64,000 bases of DNA from Synanceia verrucosa (taxonomy: Eukaryota; Chordata; Actinopteri; Perciformes; Synanceiidae). Under the pieces are notes generated by a model. It was not told the origin of the DNA and ran no database searches. It was given only the letters and a program-made list of their open reading frames with translations. Within the stretch, counting starts at the first letter, position 1. Each line of letters starts with the position of its first letter. The DNA lies in assembly GCA_029721515.1 (NCBI GenBank), contig CM056552.1, positions 10,215,001 through 10,279,000 on the forward strand, in the 5' to 3' direction. Shown piece after piece: positions 49,708-61,591 of the stretch. The translations under genes were made by a program, and so were the position numbers.

Positions 49708-52700
49708 TGGGCGGGGTGTAGATTTACCTTTGCTACTGAATGGGAACACAAGGATAGTTCTCGCTCTAGATTTTTTATCTTCTCATCACGCCATGTGGTT
49801 TCCTCATCACATTTCTGTCTGACTCGACACAGTTTTGCCTTATACTTTTCCTTCATATCGTGGTATTTACTGTAAGCAGAAATAACACATTCATTTGTAT
49901 TATATATAAAATTAGACCGTACCATGATGGGACATCAGTGTCAGTTTTTTATGACCGTCTTATCCAGCTTTATGTTGTGTTTTGTAGCTTCTGTCTGGTT
50001 TAAATTTAATGTTTTTTTTCTTTTGTCCAGCTGAAGGCAACATCGTGGGACTGTTACCTCCGCTCTTTGTCGAGGCATTTAAGGGTTTCACAGATCTCCT
50101 TCTTGAGTGTCTCGCACTCATCTTGGGTTGCCTTCAGAGTTTTCACTGCCTCTTCATAACCAGGACCATCCTGCGGCCCACAGACAGTGACAGGGATTAA
50201 TGGTTTCAGTGTCACGTAGTGTGTTTTGTATCTCACACTGGCAAATTCAAATGAAGGACTGGGAATCATAACTAACCATTAATTACAAATCTAACATATT
50301 CAAATATGTAAGACATTACCTTACTCAGTGTATTTTCCCTGGTCAGCAGCAGCTGCAGTTGTGTTTGTAGCTTACAGTGCTGATCTTTTTGCATCCACAG
50401 CCTTCAAACAAACACAGAAATCATCACTAACTTAAGTGTAACTTGTGTAACGTACGTGTAACTGCCTTCAGCGTTGGTGTGCATACACAGTAGTGTCAGT
50501 AACATATCTTACTTTTGGTCCTGAAAAATGTTTTCTTTGATGCAGATGGTAGCTATAAGCTTATCCAGGTCATTATGGGATGTGTCTAGCTGCTGCTTAA
50601 GGAACTGGATCTGGAAGAATAACAACAAGAATTTGTCTTTACTGTGATTATCAATAAGCTTTTAATATTTTCAATTACTCACTTCTGACTCTGTCTCCAA
50701 AAAGCATCTTGACTGAGCGCTGAGCGTATTTTCTAAATCTCTGCAGGTCTTTTTGCTCTCGATCAACTCAGCTGCTTGGGACTGCAAACACAACAAGATC
50801 AACATTCAGACAAGTATCAACCACAACTTCATTTCACGAATCTGTTGATACTGATGTGTGACACTGTGTTTAATAAGAATAAGACCTGGTCAGTGACACA
50901 AGCCTGTTCAGAAGTAAAAACTTATTTGCAGAGGGATTGATGCACATGGAGATTGTTGAGCTGTTTGATTCAGCTCTACTCTGTCTGACTTGGTGATATC
51001 AGTTATAGTGTCATCTTCTCATGTCATGCTCTGAGGCTTACTTTGGATAACTCATTAGCCTGCTTGACCTGAAGCTGCTGCTGCTGCAGAACTGACTCAA
51101 GCCGCTCCACCTCCTGTTGTAGAGACACCACCTGAAAAACATTTAAAAATAAGGGCAGCGACTGTTCTTCAGTCATATCATTTATCTTGACTGCACTAAA
51201 GTGAAAAGGTTTAGTTTCTTAAGATTTTTGCACATTGTTACGCAATGTAGAAATCAAATACATCTGCATCTTTTAACACAAAAACACTGTCACGCATCAT
51301 TCAAACATACAGTGACTTAGTCTGTTCAGTCAAGTTATCAAGATGTGACTGTTCAAACGGGATCTTCAGGACTTTCAGGGGATTCTAAACACTCTCAGGA
51401 TTCTTCATAAGAAGACAGGCTTGAAAGTAGGTTTGTTTGGTAGAAAGCTGAAATATAGTCTGGTCAATGTTGTTGTGTGTTTAACAGCCATTAAGTACAA
51501 GTAGGCCTTGATAACTTTGATGCAGTGTTTATGTACTCACAGTTTCCTCCTTTTCTAAAAGGCTTTTTGTCTGGGCAGTGAGTTCCTCTTGTAAAGCTCT
51601 GCAGGTCTGGGAGCTCTGTGCCAGCTCTGCTGCTTGAGACTGAAAAAAAGCAAAACAAGAAGTTACTTTTTGCACAAGCATCTACTGGGTGTGTAGTTTT
51701 GAAGGATTTTGAGGAACAAAAGTTTCCTCGTGGTGATTTTCAGAAATTAGACACCAACTGGTCTGTGCTGTTCATTGCCTCCTACATTAAATTGGCATCA
51801 CTCCTTTCAAACACATGCAAATACTACTGACCGTGATAAAGATCAGCAGATCAGCTGTTTGATAACCAGACATTCAATCCCATAACAGCTGACCCAGCTG
51901 AACCTTTTGCTGGTTTATATGTATGTGTGTGTGTGTGTGTGTGTGTGCGCAGCATTGAATAAACTATACTTGACTACCTGTTTTCTTCCTACTTCAGGCG
52001 ACTGTGTGGTCCGCTGGACCTGAAGCAGGGCTGACTCCAGCTGCTCCACCTTCTCCTGCAGAGACACCACCTGAGACCAACACATACAGTACAGTAGAGC
52101 TGCAACTCATTTTCATCACTGTTTCATCTGTTCATCATTTTATTTGATTCATTCATCATTTGGTCTAAAACACATAAGGAAGCAGTGAAAGAAATTCATA
52201 TTCAAATGTCCGACTATCAGTCCAACACCCCAGAATATTGAGTTTAATCTGCTGTTCAGAATACAAAGAAAAGACTGACTGATTGGTTTGTTGTTGATTG
52301 AGCGAATGAAGCAGCTCTACAGTGCAGTAAGATGATGACACGGATGGGTCACAGCAATGTTCTGTACAGTGGCGGAAGATCTTTAACAAGAAAGTAAAAA
52401 CACAAAATTCATGCATTTCAAATTGTAATCAATTTAATTAAAATATATCATAATCTAAATATAATTTTTAAAAAATCAAAAGTAAAATTCTTAATAATGC
52501 AGAATGACCCTTTTAAGGCTTATTTTAACAGATAATACATCCTACTGCCAGAATGTATAATCTACACTAATACACCATAATCCATTTGTCAATTATATAG
52601 TAACTAAAGCTATCAGAGAGGCCTAAATGGATTAAGAACTATAATATGTCTATCCGAAATGTAGTGGAGATTAAGTATAAAGTAGCATAAAATAGAAATA

Positions 52701-55700
52701 CTCAAGTAAAGTACCTCAAAAGTGTACTTAAGTACAGTACTTGAGTACATGTACTTAGTTTTCCACTGTTAGTTCTGTATCTAAATCAGTGACACACATT
52801 TTCAGGACGAAAATAAAAACAATGAAATTTCTAATTTCATTTTGAAATATGATATATTATTTATATTTTATGTCTTCAGGAGCATTGTCACCTTGGTTAG
52901 TTGTTCTAGACATACAGGTGTTGTTTGCACAAAGTTGGGCAAACAGGAAAGTTATGTGGTCGCCCGCAGTATAGTCTGGTTAGTGTGCATCAGTGCAACT
53001 GTCATTGACCTGTGTCTGCACCACACACACTGAACAGACGCTGTGCTGTACAAATAGTAGAGTAAATGATCTGTAAATACTATCAGTCCATTGCTTTGTT
53101 ATTATGGATAGTACTCCTGATTATTGCCACAAGCACACAGGGTAAATGTACGTGTTTACAGCTGAGACAGTAACGTTGCCAGAATTAGAGAAAAGGACAA
53201 CAGCACTTGACTTCAGGAAGTTCTAAGTGCTTCACAACATGCAGACATAGCACACCTAATATGATTTACCTCCTCTTAAAATGGGCCCACAGTCTGAAAT
53301 AAGGTAGACTGAAATATCTGCTGTGCAAATTAGGGGTCTGTTGCATCCATGATATAATTTATGACCACTTACAAGCCTAAAGCCATGGTGAATACTGCTA
53401 AAATAATTCCAGATGGTATCTTACCCTCTGCTGCAGAGAGCCTTTCTCAGCATCCAGCGTGCGTACCCGGCTCCTCAAGGCCCTGATCTCAAGATCCAGA
53501 CGATCGTTCAGCTCTTTGGCCTTTCGCAGTTCCACCATTTCTTTTGAAGTAAAGTCAGTTTATTCACACACATGTTAAAAGATTTCACTGTTATCACAAA
53601 CTCCTGTCAGTGAAATGCTGGTTGATTGTGAATATTCCAACATGTTGCACACTGAAAATATGAACACCGATAAGTAAAGATTGTGATTTAACTAAAAAAG
53701 TGTAAATACTGTTGTGAGGATCAGATCTAGGGCAGTGAGGACGCTCAGTTTCACATTCACCCCCTCTCCTTCCTGTGGGTTTCCTCCCACAACCTGACCT
53801 GGGCCAGATGCTTAAAACTAGAAAGTGTGCTGTTTGCTGAATATATAAAAATATGCCTCTCTGTTAGGTTCACACGCACAAGCCTCATTTCCACTCCCAC
53901 AGGTACTAATAAACTAAACAACCTACATACCACACGAATGTCACTTTATGGGAAAAGGTCTGTTTTTTTTTGTGCGTACACATCTATTATATATCTGGCC
54001 TCTGCAGACTAAAATGGAAACTGTAAATTGTTTTAACAGTATGAATAGGAACATGACTGTATTTGTTTATGTGTGTAATAAACTGGTGACCAGTGTGCTT
54101 ATTGCCTCTCACACAGAAGATAAGCAAGTCTACAAAAATGGTCTCCCTTTTACACCCAATACAGGCTCAACAACACAAGGCATGTCTTTGGAAACAGTTA
54201 AAAGAATACACATGAGAAGTAATTCTCACCATATTTCTTCAGTTTTTGCACTTCCTGTCTTAGTTGCTCTACCTCCTGCTGTGCTGCCTGCAGCTCTGGC
54301 TCTAGAAAACATGCACACACAGTTCAAATAAACACAAAGTTGCTGGCAGAGTTTCCTCTTCAGTTGAAAGCAGGAAACCAGTAGTAACTTTCAGTTTCAG
54401 TTAAGTTTAAAAACTCTGACCATAAGCTTTTTGGGTCAAATGAGCAGACTCCAGCTCATCAGTCAAACGGCGGATCTCGCTGTGGGCCATGGCCAGCCGG
54501 CGGGAGCCCTCCTCCAGGTCCCGCTCCAGTCGAGAACATTCCCTGTCCACGCTGCTTGCCTGGCCAGCCGAATGCTTGACCTCAGCCTGAAGACACAGGG
54601 GAAGAGCAACTGACCAAGATTAAAGCTATTATTGTAATATGAAAATAAGCAATAATTACAGACATTAAATGCATGCAAGAACAGATGAGGGACCTTGAGG
54701 AGTGCACTGGATTGAGATGCCTCAAAGGTGTAATGTCTTGAATTTCTTCTGCCATGCAAAGCTCCCTAGTTTGAGCTGCTTAATAACACTGGAACAAAAA
54801 AAAGAGGTTGCAGTTAATGCAGATGCTGCTGAACAGAAGTTTTGAATGGAACACATGCAAAAAAATCCTCACATTCAAGTTGGACACACAACTTAAAGTT
54901 AGTGTGGCTGGTTGTAACTGACCCGAGAGCAGTTTTTAGTGTCTGTTAGTATGGGATGCAGAAACATTCCTGTAGTTTGAAGGACATACAGGAATAAAAG
55001 TGTGTTTGGTCTGTGAAGCTTTGTGGAGTCCGAAGAGTCTCTTCCATGGGCTCTGGCTGTGATGTGGTGCCCCCCTGTGGGCACACTGTGGAATAACAGG
55101 AATGATGGAGTAAGCCCACATAGAAATATAGATAATACTGTATGTCATCCAAATCCGCTAACATGATTGGTGTTCAGCACCTGGGCTTCAGTCCCCAGCA
55201 GACTGGCCGTGTTTCCACCACCTGTCTGGTTGTTAGGATCCTCACTCTTCTCCAGTAAGGAGGCTCTCTCCACCAGCAGGTAGGCTACCTGCTCACTGGG
55301 GCTGCTGTGGATCAACTCTGTGAGGCCCTGCTGGTACAGCATCTTCGCCACCTCGCTTATCTGGGAATCTGTCACGACAACGAATGGTGAGAGATTTATA
55401 ACGCTTTAAAATCTGAAAACTGTGGACTCTGTGACGTCTGGGGTGGCGTCTCAAGAAGGGAGTCAGTTTAACGGTATAGTTGGTAATTATGTGTAGAAGC
55501 ACTTTTTGTTATACTGGGTGAAAGGAGGGGAGAGCTCTGTTGCTAGCTCTCTAACATCACAGACTCTAGGTTTAAGTCAGCTTTACTGATTCGGCTTGTG
55601 TTCTTAAGACTAACTGGTTGTTTGGTATCACAGAATCTGCCTCAGTCCTGGTCTGCTCATCGTGTCCCTCCTAGTCACAGCTCTCCAGGTCTCTACATTG

Positions 55701-57554
55701 TCATTCCCCATCCATCCACCAGATGCCCTCAGACTGTCCAACCTGTCTCTGTCAGACAACTGCCGCTCACCTGTTTCCACTTTCCCTCATCCGTCCAGTC
55801 TGGCTCTCAGTTACTCCTGTGTGGACTTTCTATCCAACCCAGTAAGCTTACAAACCTTTTGTCTATAACACTCTGAGTTCTTCCTGTATCTACATCGGTT
55901 GAGCTGTACTGTACTGATATATCCCTGAGCTTTTCAAGACACAGTGGATGATTCAGTCCTGAATGACACGTCTTCACAAACTGTCCAACATGAGAGGACA
56001 GCTAACATGGCTTACTGAAAAAAACTTCTGAATGACTGAATGAGAAGAGATAAGTAGAAAACACTTCAAATATCTGCACTATATTCTCAAAATATGTAGT
56101 ATTGATCTTTTGGGATCGCCTCACAGCAAGAAGGTACTGGGTTTGCTTCCCGGCCCGGGGCCTTTCTGTGTGGAGTTTGCATGTTCTCCCCGTGTCTCCA
56201 GGTACTCTGGCTTCCTCCCACCATCCAAAAACATGCATGGGGATTAGATTAATTGGCTAATTTAAATTGTCCATAGGTGTGAATGTGAGTGTGAGTGGTT
56301 GTCTGTCTCTATGTGTCCTGTGATGAACTGGAGACTTGTCCAGGGTGTACCCTGTCTTTCACCCTAAGACAGCTGGGATAGACTCCAGCCCCCCCATGAC
56401 CCTATGAGGATAAGCGGTAGATAATTAATGGATGGATGGATCTTTTGGGAAAGACTTTGTCATGGTGCAGATAAAGATGGACAAGTTTTCACAACTGCTC
56501 TTGGATTTCGTCTTATTTGCCAGTAGTGAACAGGTAAAAAAAAAAAACAACCTTGAAGGGATTTGAGGCGTCTCAGCTGGTCCTTGAGCTGATCGTTTTC
56601 ATCTTGAATCTCCTGAGCCAAAACATCTTTGTGTCCCGTGAAAATTCGGATCTGTTCCAAGGACTTGCGCACCTTACAGAGGGACGGAAGGCAGACACAC
56701 TTACTCTCGCTGTTCTTTACCATTTCTGATATCTCTGCTAAATCAGCAGTGATGACTCACCTCTGCCATCTCTGCTAAGTGCTGTGATCGCTGGGTGTCG
56801 AGATCCCATGTCACACTGTTCAGACGGCTTGTTGTGCGCTGGAGGGCACTCCACAGAAAACACAGCTGAGCTTCCTTAGGGGAGTCTGGAGCAAGTCCCT
56901 CCTCACTGAACCATGTGGCGATCGCCTCCAGCTCCTCCTAGCGATGGTGACATGTGGACATATGGTCAAAGACAAACCACCTCACCTCACCACATGCTTA
57001 CAGGGCTACTGTTGGAGGCTCAGGGGTCTGCAACCTGCGGCTCTTTGGCCCCTGTGCAGGGGCCCCTTCTGGCTTTGAAAAAGCAATTTTTATTTTAATT
57101 ATATTTACTTATTTAGTTGCACGATTATCTTATAATATATTTTTTTAATTTTGTCATTTAAAATATGCATCACTACGTCTATGACCGGGGCCTTTACCTG
57201 CAGGTAAATAGATTAATAAACAAGTGAAGGTCTCAGAGGAAAACAGTTTAATGCCACGTAGACATATTAATTTGTCTTCACTGCCAATGATGGCCTGCCT
57301 GTATGCGCAACATGTGGCGACAAAGAGGGCAATTTTTTTTCTTTTTGACTTTCCATAAATATGCAAATAGGCCTGCATAGTTCTGTGTTTAATTTAGTCG
57401 ACCCACTATTTATATCTCATACGCAAAAGAGTTGTTATAACAGAAAATATAATGTAATATATAATCAGTTTCCTTTATTGCTATTCTATATTCTCATAAA
57501 TACAGCATAGTTTTTGTATATGCAGCAGTGTGTGTGTATATAAATAAATAAATG

Positions 57555-57595
<41 letters not shown>

Positions 57596-58211
57596 CTGTG
57601 CAATGTTTTGTGACTCCTTAAAAATGTTATTTGGTCGAAGAGTTAAAGGTCCTGATTTAGAAAAACTGATGATGCTGCATGAAAAATACATAGTTCACAT
57701 ATTTCAAGATGTCAAGAGATTTGTCAAAAAAATAAAAAAATAAATAAATTAAAATAATAAAAATATCAATGAAGACTTTGCAGGTCTGAACCAGAGGGGG
57801 ACATCCAGCTAAAGGTGTTTTTGCTCATTTTAGGGAGCAGCTGTTTATCTGTGTGTGGAGACAGCTGGCATCGCCACTGTGCTCCTTCCTTGTTTATCTG
57901 TGATGGTCTGAAACTGGGAACGACAAAAAAAAACAAAAGCAAAAACAACAACTGCCCACACTTTTTACAACCACAGACTCTGCAGCCACAAACAGGACTT
58001 TTGTATTAAATTCTAGTAATTTTGTTTTGTTTCAGGATGATACAACAATGGTAATGATGCCCATGACATGTACAACATGTCTATTAGGTGAATAAAAATC
58101 CACTCGGTGTAAACATATTCGATTAAATGTGTGACACAGTGAAGACTGAGATATGTTCAACTTTGAAAGGAGAAAATGTAACTTAAGAGGTTGATTTAAC
58201 TTGCTTACCAT
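47280..58211 (-). CDS. ccdc30: CCDC30-like coiled-coil protein, 21 exons, one exon frame-disrupted
   Basis: Minus-strand exons with matching phases: 58211-58209 (ATG only), 56937-56761, 56672-56552, 55368-55181, 54765-54694, 54586-54421, 54301-54230, 53540-53425, 52070-51978, 51639-51541, 51131-51042, 50781-50683, 50610-50513, 50401-50320, 50170-50058, 49869-49728, 49377-49277, 48907-48771, 48668-48551, 47621-47560 and 47484-47280 (TGA). Total coding length is 2354 nt, one short of 785 codons; the missing base is in exon 17. The expected protein, about 784 residues, matches the human CCDC30 length I recall (783). The start MEELEAIATWFSEEGL and the motif HSSPSEQVAYLLVERASLLEK fit that family. 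Nearly all the rest is Leu/Glu/Lys/Gln heptad sequence, hence a long rod. The Ser/Pro-rich tail (last exon) is not coiled. The cellular role is not established. Exons 9/10 and 11/12 look like a duplicated pair. Confidence 0.8.
49277..49377 (-). other. ccdc30: ccdc30 exon 17, one base short of an open frame
   Basis: Minus-strand exon bounded by CTTCTCAG and GTGAGC. It must start and end in phase 0 but is 101 nt long. The first part reads YENMKLKLRELTEKELK; the second part reads ALRDAGCSMRQ only after a shift near 49310, inside an AAA run. Without the shift a stop follows soon after. This may be an assembly error, a real lesion, or an exon that is skipped. Confidence 0.65.
49665..49705. repeat. 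(GT)n microsatellite beside a ccdc30 donor site
   Basis: About 20 GT units. On the transcribed minus strand this is a CA tract starting about 22 bases after the donor of ccdc30 exon 16. Confidence 0.95.
51923..51948. repeat. (GT)n microsatellite
   Basis: About 12 GT units, a CA tract on the ccdc30 sense strand, 30 bases after the donor of exon 9. Confidence 0.9.
52100..52390 (+). repeat. Interspersed repeat (AGAGCTGCAACT family)
   Basis: Starts GTAGAGCTGCAACTCATTTTCATCAC and continues through TTTGGTCTAAAACACATA to a GATATTCAGTTT-like segment, the layout of a repeat common in teleosts. Diverged relatives are near 2990 and 3780. It lies in a ccdc30 intron. Confidence 0.5.
56115..56450 (+). 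repeat. LINE/SINE-type tail repeat, copy 4
   Basis: The most complete plus-orientation copy, from CGCCTCACAGCAAGAAGG to GATAAGCGGTAG then ATGGATGGATGG. It lies in ccdc30 intron 3, antisense to that gene. Confidence 0.8.
57017..57400. mobile_element. Probable hAT-type fragment
   Basis: GGGGTCTGCAACCTGCGGCT then CTTTGGCCCCTGTGCAGGGG is the end signature of a hAT-type family known in fish and other vertebrates. The opposite end was not found. It lies in ccdc30 intron 1. Confidence 0.4.
57561..57593. repeat. (GA)n microsatellite
   Basis: About 15 AG units, in ccdc30 intron 1. The open frames across it are artefacts of the repeat. Confidence 0.95.
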
Positions 58212-58293
58212 CTCCGCAGCGAAACATTTTAGGTTTTAAAGTTAGCTAACGGTTAAGCGTTTACTGACCTCTGGTTGATCCATTCCTCCAGCG

Positions 58294-58441
58294 ATGGGAA
58301 AACTACTTTCGCGTCTACTCTCAGGCTCAAATGTTGATCCTTTTCAAGGACAAAAAACATCAACTCTGACTGGTATCGGGACAGCACGGAGCACCGGGAC
58401 ACAGTGCGACGACAACTGCTGCGTCTCTCCGCTGTCCAACG
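58294..58441 (+). CDS. Unrecognised open frame, possible divergent first exon
   Basis: On the plus strand, head to head with ccdc30 exon 1, an ATG at 58294 opens MGKLLSRLLSGSNVDPFQGQ and continues to a donor-like CCAACG|GTAATAAC near 58441. A Gly at position 2 would allow N-myristoylation. I do not recognise the protein and found no matching second exon. The minus strand of the same stretch is also open, so this could be the 5' UTR of ccdc30 instead. Confidence 0.2.
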
Positions 58442-58444
58442 GTA

Positions 58445-60275
58445 ATAACGGTGCGCATAACAAACGTTACAAACCGTGGGATTCAACAAACAGATACTCG
58501 AATCGCCAGAGCCAGCAACAAATAGTGGAAACCTGCTGTGTGTGTTGGGGTTGATGGAGAGAGCAGTGGAGTATCAGTGTGTCTGTGGTTGGAATAAGTG
58601 GGGGTGTGAGGATCTCTTACTACTTGTTGTCAAAGCTCGCTGTGATTGCGTGATGTCCGTGGGTCCGTGAAGGAGTCTTGAAGGAACCGTTAACTATGTG
58701 AATAGTTTAAAGTCACTAGTAAAGCTCGGTAAAAACGAAAGTTAGTGTGAGAACCCGTTTCGTGTTAAATGTTAGAGTGAAATGAGGGGATGTCTGTCTG
58801 TTGCTGGCAGTGATGAAAGGTAAACATGTGTCCTTTTCTAAAGTAAAACGTAGGCTACTTACTTTTCTTAAGTATCCCTATTTGTATGTTATTTTAAACT
58901 AACTTACTTGGTCACTTTGAAACTCTTACTTAGCAGCTTACAGTTTACTTAAGTTTTGCGTACTTTTGTTCCTTAGTTTCTGTATATTTTTGTATTGTCT
59001 TGAATGTTGGTTTTGCACTATACTGCGTTTGTGAATTATTCTGGTTTTTTTTTAAAAAAAGTTTTAAATCTCCTTACTTTTCCTACTGCCTGTCGGCAAC
59101 TGATGTGAAAGAATTTACTTCGGGATGAATAAAGTTTTATGTTATTTTATCTTATACCTTATTATACATCTCCTCCTCTACAATTGAGAGGAAAAACATC
59201 TTTCTACAGTTGCTTCAGTTGCTTTAAAAATCAAGATTTTACACACAAAACTTGGTGTTTATGTATTGTTTTTATTTTATTGTTTTTTTATGTGTTTTAT
59301 GACTTTGTTGTAAAGCACTTTGGATACCTGTGCTGTGTTTATGGTCTTCCTGGTGAGATAAATTTCCTCCTGGCACAAAAAGCTTGTTTTTACCATAAAC
59401 AGTGTCATTGAAAGGACCTATGTGTAGGATGACATCTAGTGGTGTGGTTGCAGATTGCAATTAACTGATTACCACTACTCTCACTCTTCCCTTTCCAAGT
59501 AATGTGAGCCACTGAGTGCAAAACCATTGTGGTGCTTTCAGGAACTTCGCCTTATCTACTGTATATCAGAAGTGATGACATGTCCTTGTGGCGACATGAA
59601 GGGCTCATTCTTAACTAATGAAAACTGTTGGAATTTATACTCTATTGAGATCAAACTGCATGACAATAGAGCTCCCTCTAAATGTTACGTACTAGACCTT
59701 TAATGAAACACTATATGTGATATCTATATTCTTTCTGGGGATTGCAATTAGGATTAAACACTGTGTGTTGTGTCTTGGGTGGTCTGAGATTTCCTGCACT
59801 TTTTCCAGTCAAAAGTGGGCAGTAATCGGCCCGTACTTCCTGCCTTGCAATCACCTCTCTCTGCAAATACTGTGGTCGCCTTCATGCCAAGCTGCACAGC
59901 TGGATGAGCAGCATGAGTGCATGTGCAGCACTGGCACAGAAGGGTTGCTTTATTAGTAAAATGGAACCATTGCAGCTCACGCTTTTACCATGCCTGTTAG
60001 AGTTAGGAGAGATGTTTCAGCTGTGTACTTTTTTCTGAATAATGGATTTAGGCAAACATTACCTCATTGTATTTTGTTCCAGTTTTGAATGCGGATTGGA
60101 CTTTGGGAAATGTTCTGTGTCTATGCAGGTCCACAGGAATGTTATTTTTGGTGTTGAGTTGGTCCAGACCACAGATTTGAGGGGGAGGGCAGGGAAACTT
60201 TAGAGGAAATGGGTGTTGAGAACTCCTCCTATATCTAACTCCACATTCCTCTTCTGTACCCTTCTGTCATAGTTT
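58445..60275. other. Intergenic stretch between ccdc30 and the EMP gene
   Basis: No coding exon recognised apart from the doubtful frame at 58294. A LINE-like 3' end (TTCGGGATGAATAAAGTT, 59117-59135) and a short element at 59409-59703 lie here. Confidence 0.5.
59409..59703 (-). mobile_element. Short interspersed element, reverse copy of the 34788 family
   Basis: CTAGTGGTGTGGTTGCAGAT and CATTCTTAACTAATGAAAAC follow the reverse of the family split at 34788-36190. The ends AAAGGACCTATGTGTAGG and TACTAGACCTTTAA are partial inverted repeats. Confidence 0.5.
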
Positions 60276-60279
60276 TGGA

Positions 60280-60361
60280 GCTGAAACATCTGTGAGGACG
60301 GACAGAGCACAGAGGGAGGATAACAACAGCGACTGGCACTCAAAGGCACTGAAGCTGAAGG
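60280..60361 (+). other. emp3: Candidate 5' untranslated exon of the EMP gene
   Basis: A purine-rich segment ending GAAGCTGAAG followed by a donor (GGTAAC). The EMP coding exon starts with an acceptor (TTTGCAG) 33 bases before its ATG, so an upstream exon is expected; EMP/PMP22 genes generally have non-coding first exons. The start is not defined. Confidence 0.4.
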
Positions 60362-61591
60362 GTAACGACTTCATCTTGGTTATGTTGTATTAAACAGTTC
60401 GATATTCCTGGATTTTCTCGTGAAGTTTAGTTGTTCAGCGTGCTATAACTGTTGCCTCATGAGATGCTGGTCACACCCAAATGTGATCAAATGCTAACAA
60501 AACCTTAAAGTTACTGTTTTCTGCAGTTGCAATTACTTTTGTTCCGTCTGTGCCAGTTACTTCAAACCGTTGTGTAAACTAGACGCAGTAGTATGTAATC
60601 AAACACATGCCTTTCTGAATTGTCCACAGTCTAATACAACAGTGGTTTCCCTCTATGAACAGAGCCGGGTAGGAAAGGCAAACAATACAAGGTACCCACT
60701 CCTTAAAGTGTGCTGTGCACTCATTTAGAAAAAGTCTACATTTAGCACTTTAGATTAGGAAATAAATGCATTTAATTTGTGCGCTTCTAATTTAGGCACC
60801 TAATATTTCGCAGAAAAAACAGCACAAAGCACTGTATTCAGGCTTTAATTTAATTCATGATTTTTGTACTGTAGGTGATTAAGTAAGGCACAATGCAAAT
60901 TATGTCTTTTGTTTATTTATAACAATATCTAGGGGAACTGAAAATAAAAAAATGAAATGAACGAGTCTTACTTAATAACTTGACTTCCCCTTACCGTGCC
61001 CTGATGGAAATGGTGAATTATTGAGTCATGCATTAGTCATTTTTCAGATTTGTCGCATCTGACTCAAATCAAGCCTTTCCTTGGTGTGGATCACTGTCTA
61101 AGAAGAATAAGGAAAGGGAATATGTTTGTCGGGTTTTCATAATGAACCTGAGGTGTAATGACTGATTGTCGTCCTTTTATACTGTAGGTATGAAATTTGT
61201 ATCCAGATTTATTAAGAGTGTACAGGACTACATGCTCGTTTAAAGTGTTTACAGGGAGTTGATTCCTCAGAGAGTCTGTCTCTGAGGAATACATCAGACC
61301 ATGGCTCTGGAGACAGAGAGAAATCCCCCTGTCTGTCTCGCGGCATGCCTGTGGCCTGACAAATGGGCAGATATTGTCAGTGCAGATGTTGAGATGCATG
61401 ATGAAAGTGCTTCCTCTTGAAGCAGACAGAGAGTCCACTGTTTCACTGCCTTCACAAATCTGCTGGCCGTTTTTAAACGGCATGACCTAAGTGTTGTTCC
61501 TGTGATTACAGCCACCAGGAGCCACCAAATAAATGTAAATAACATAGTGTGTTTGCAGGATACCAGACTCTCACCTCATCTCTGAGCAGCC

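Noticed and set aside
49618..49875. Plus-strand frame across the GT tract
   Set aside because: It consists mostly of Val-Cys repeats translated from (GT)n and runs antisense to ccdc30 exon 16.
57552..57743. Plus-strand Arg-Glu repeat frame
   Set aside because: Translation of the (GA)n microsatellite.
61091..61545. Minus-strand frames of 83-130 residues upstream of the EMP coding exon
   Set aside because: No recognisable motifs or splice sites; they fall in the EMP gene's 5' intron.
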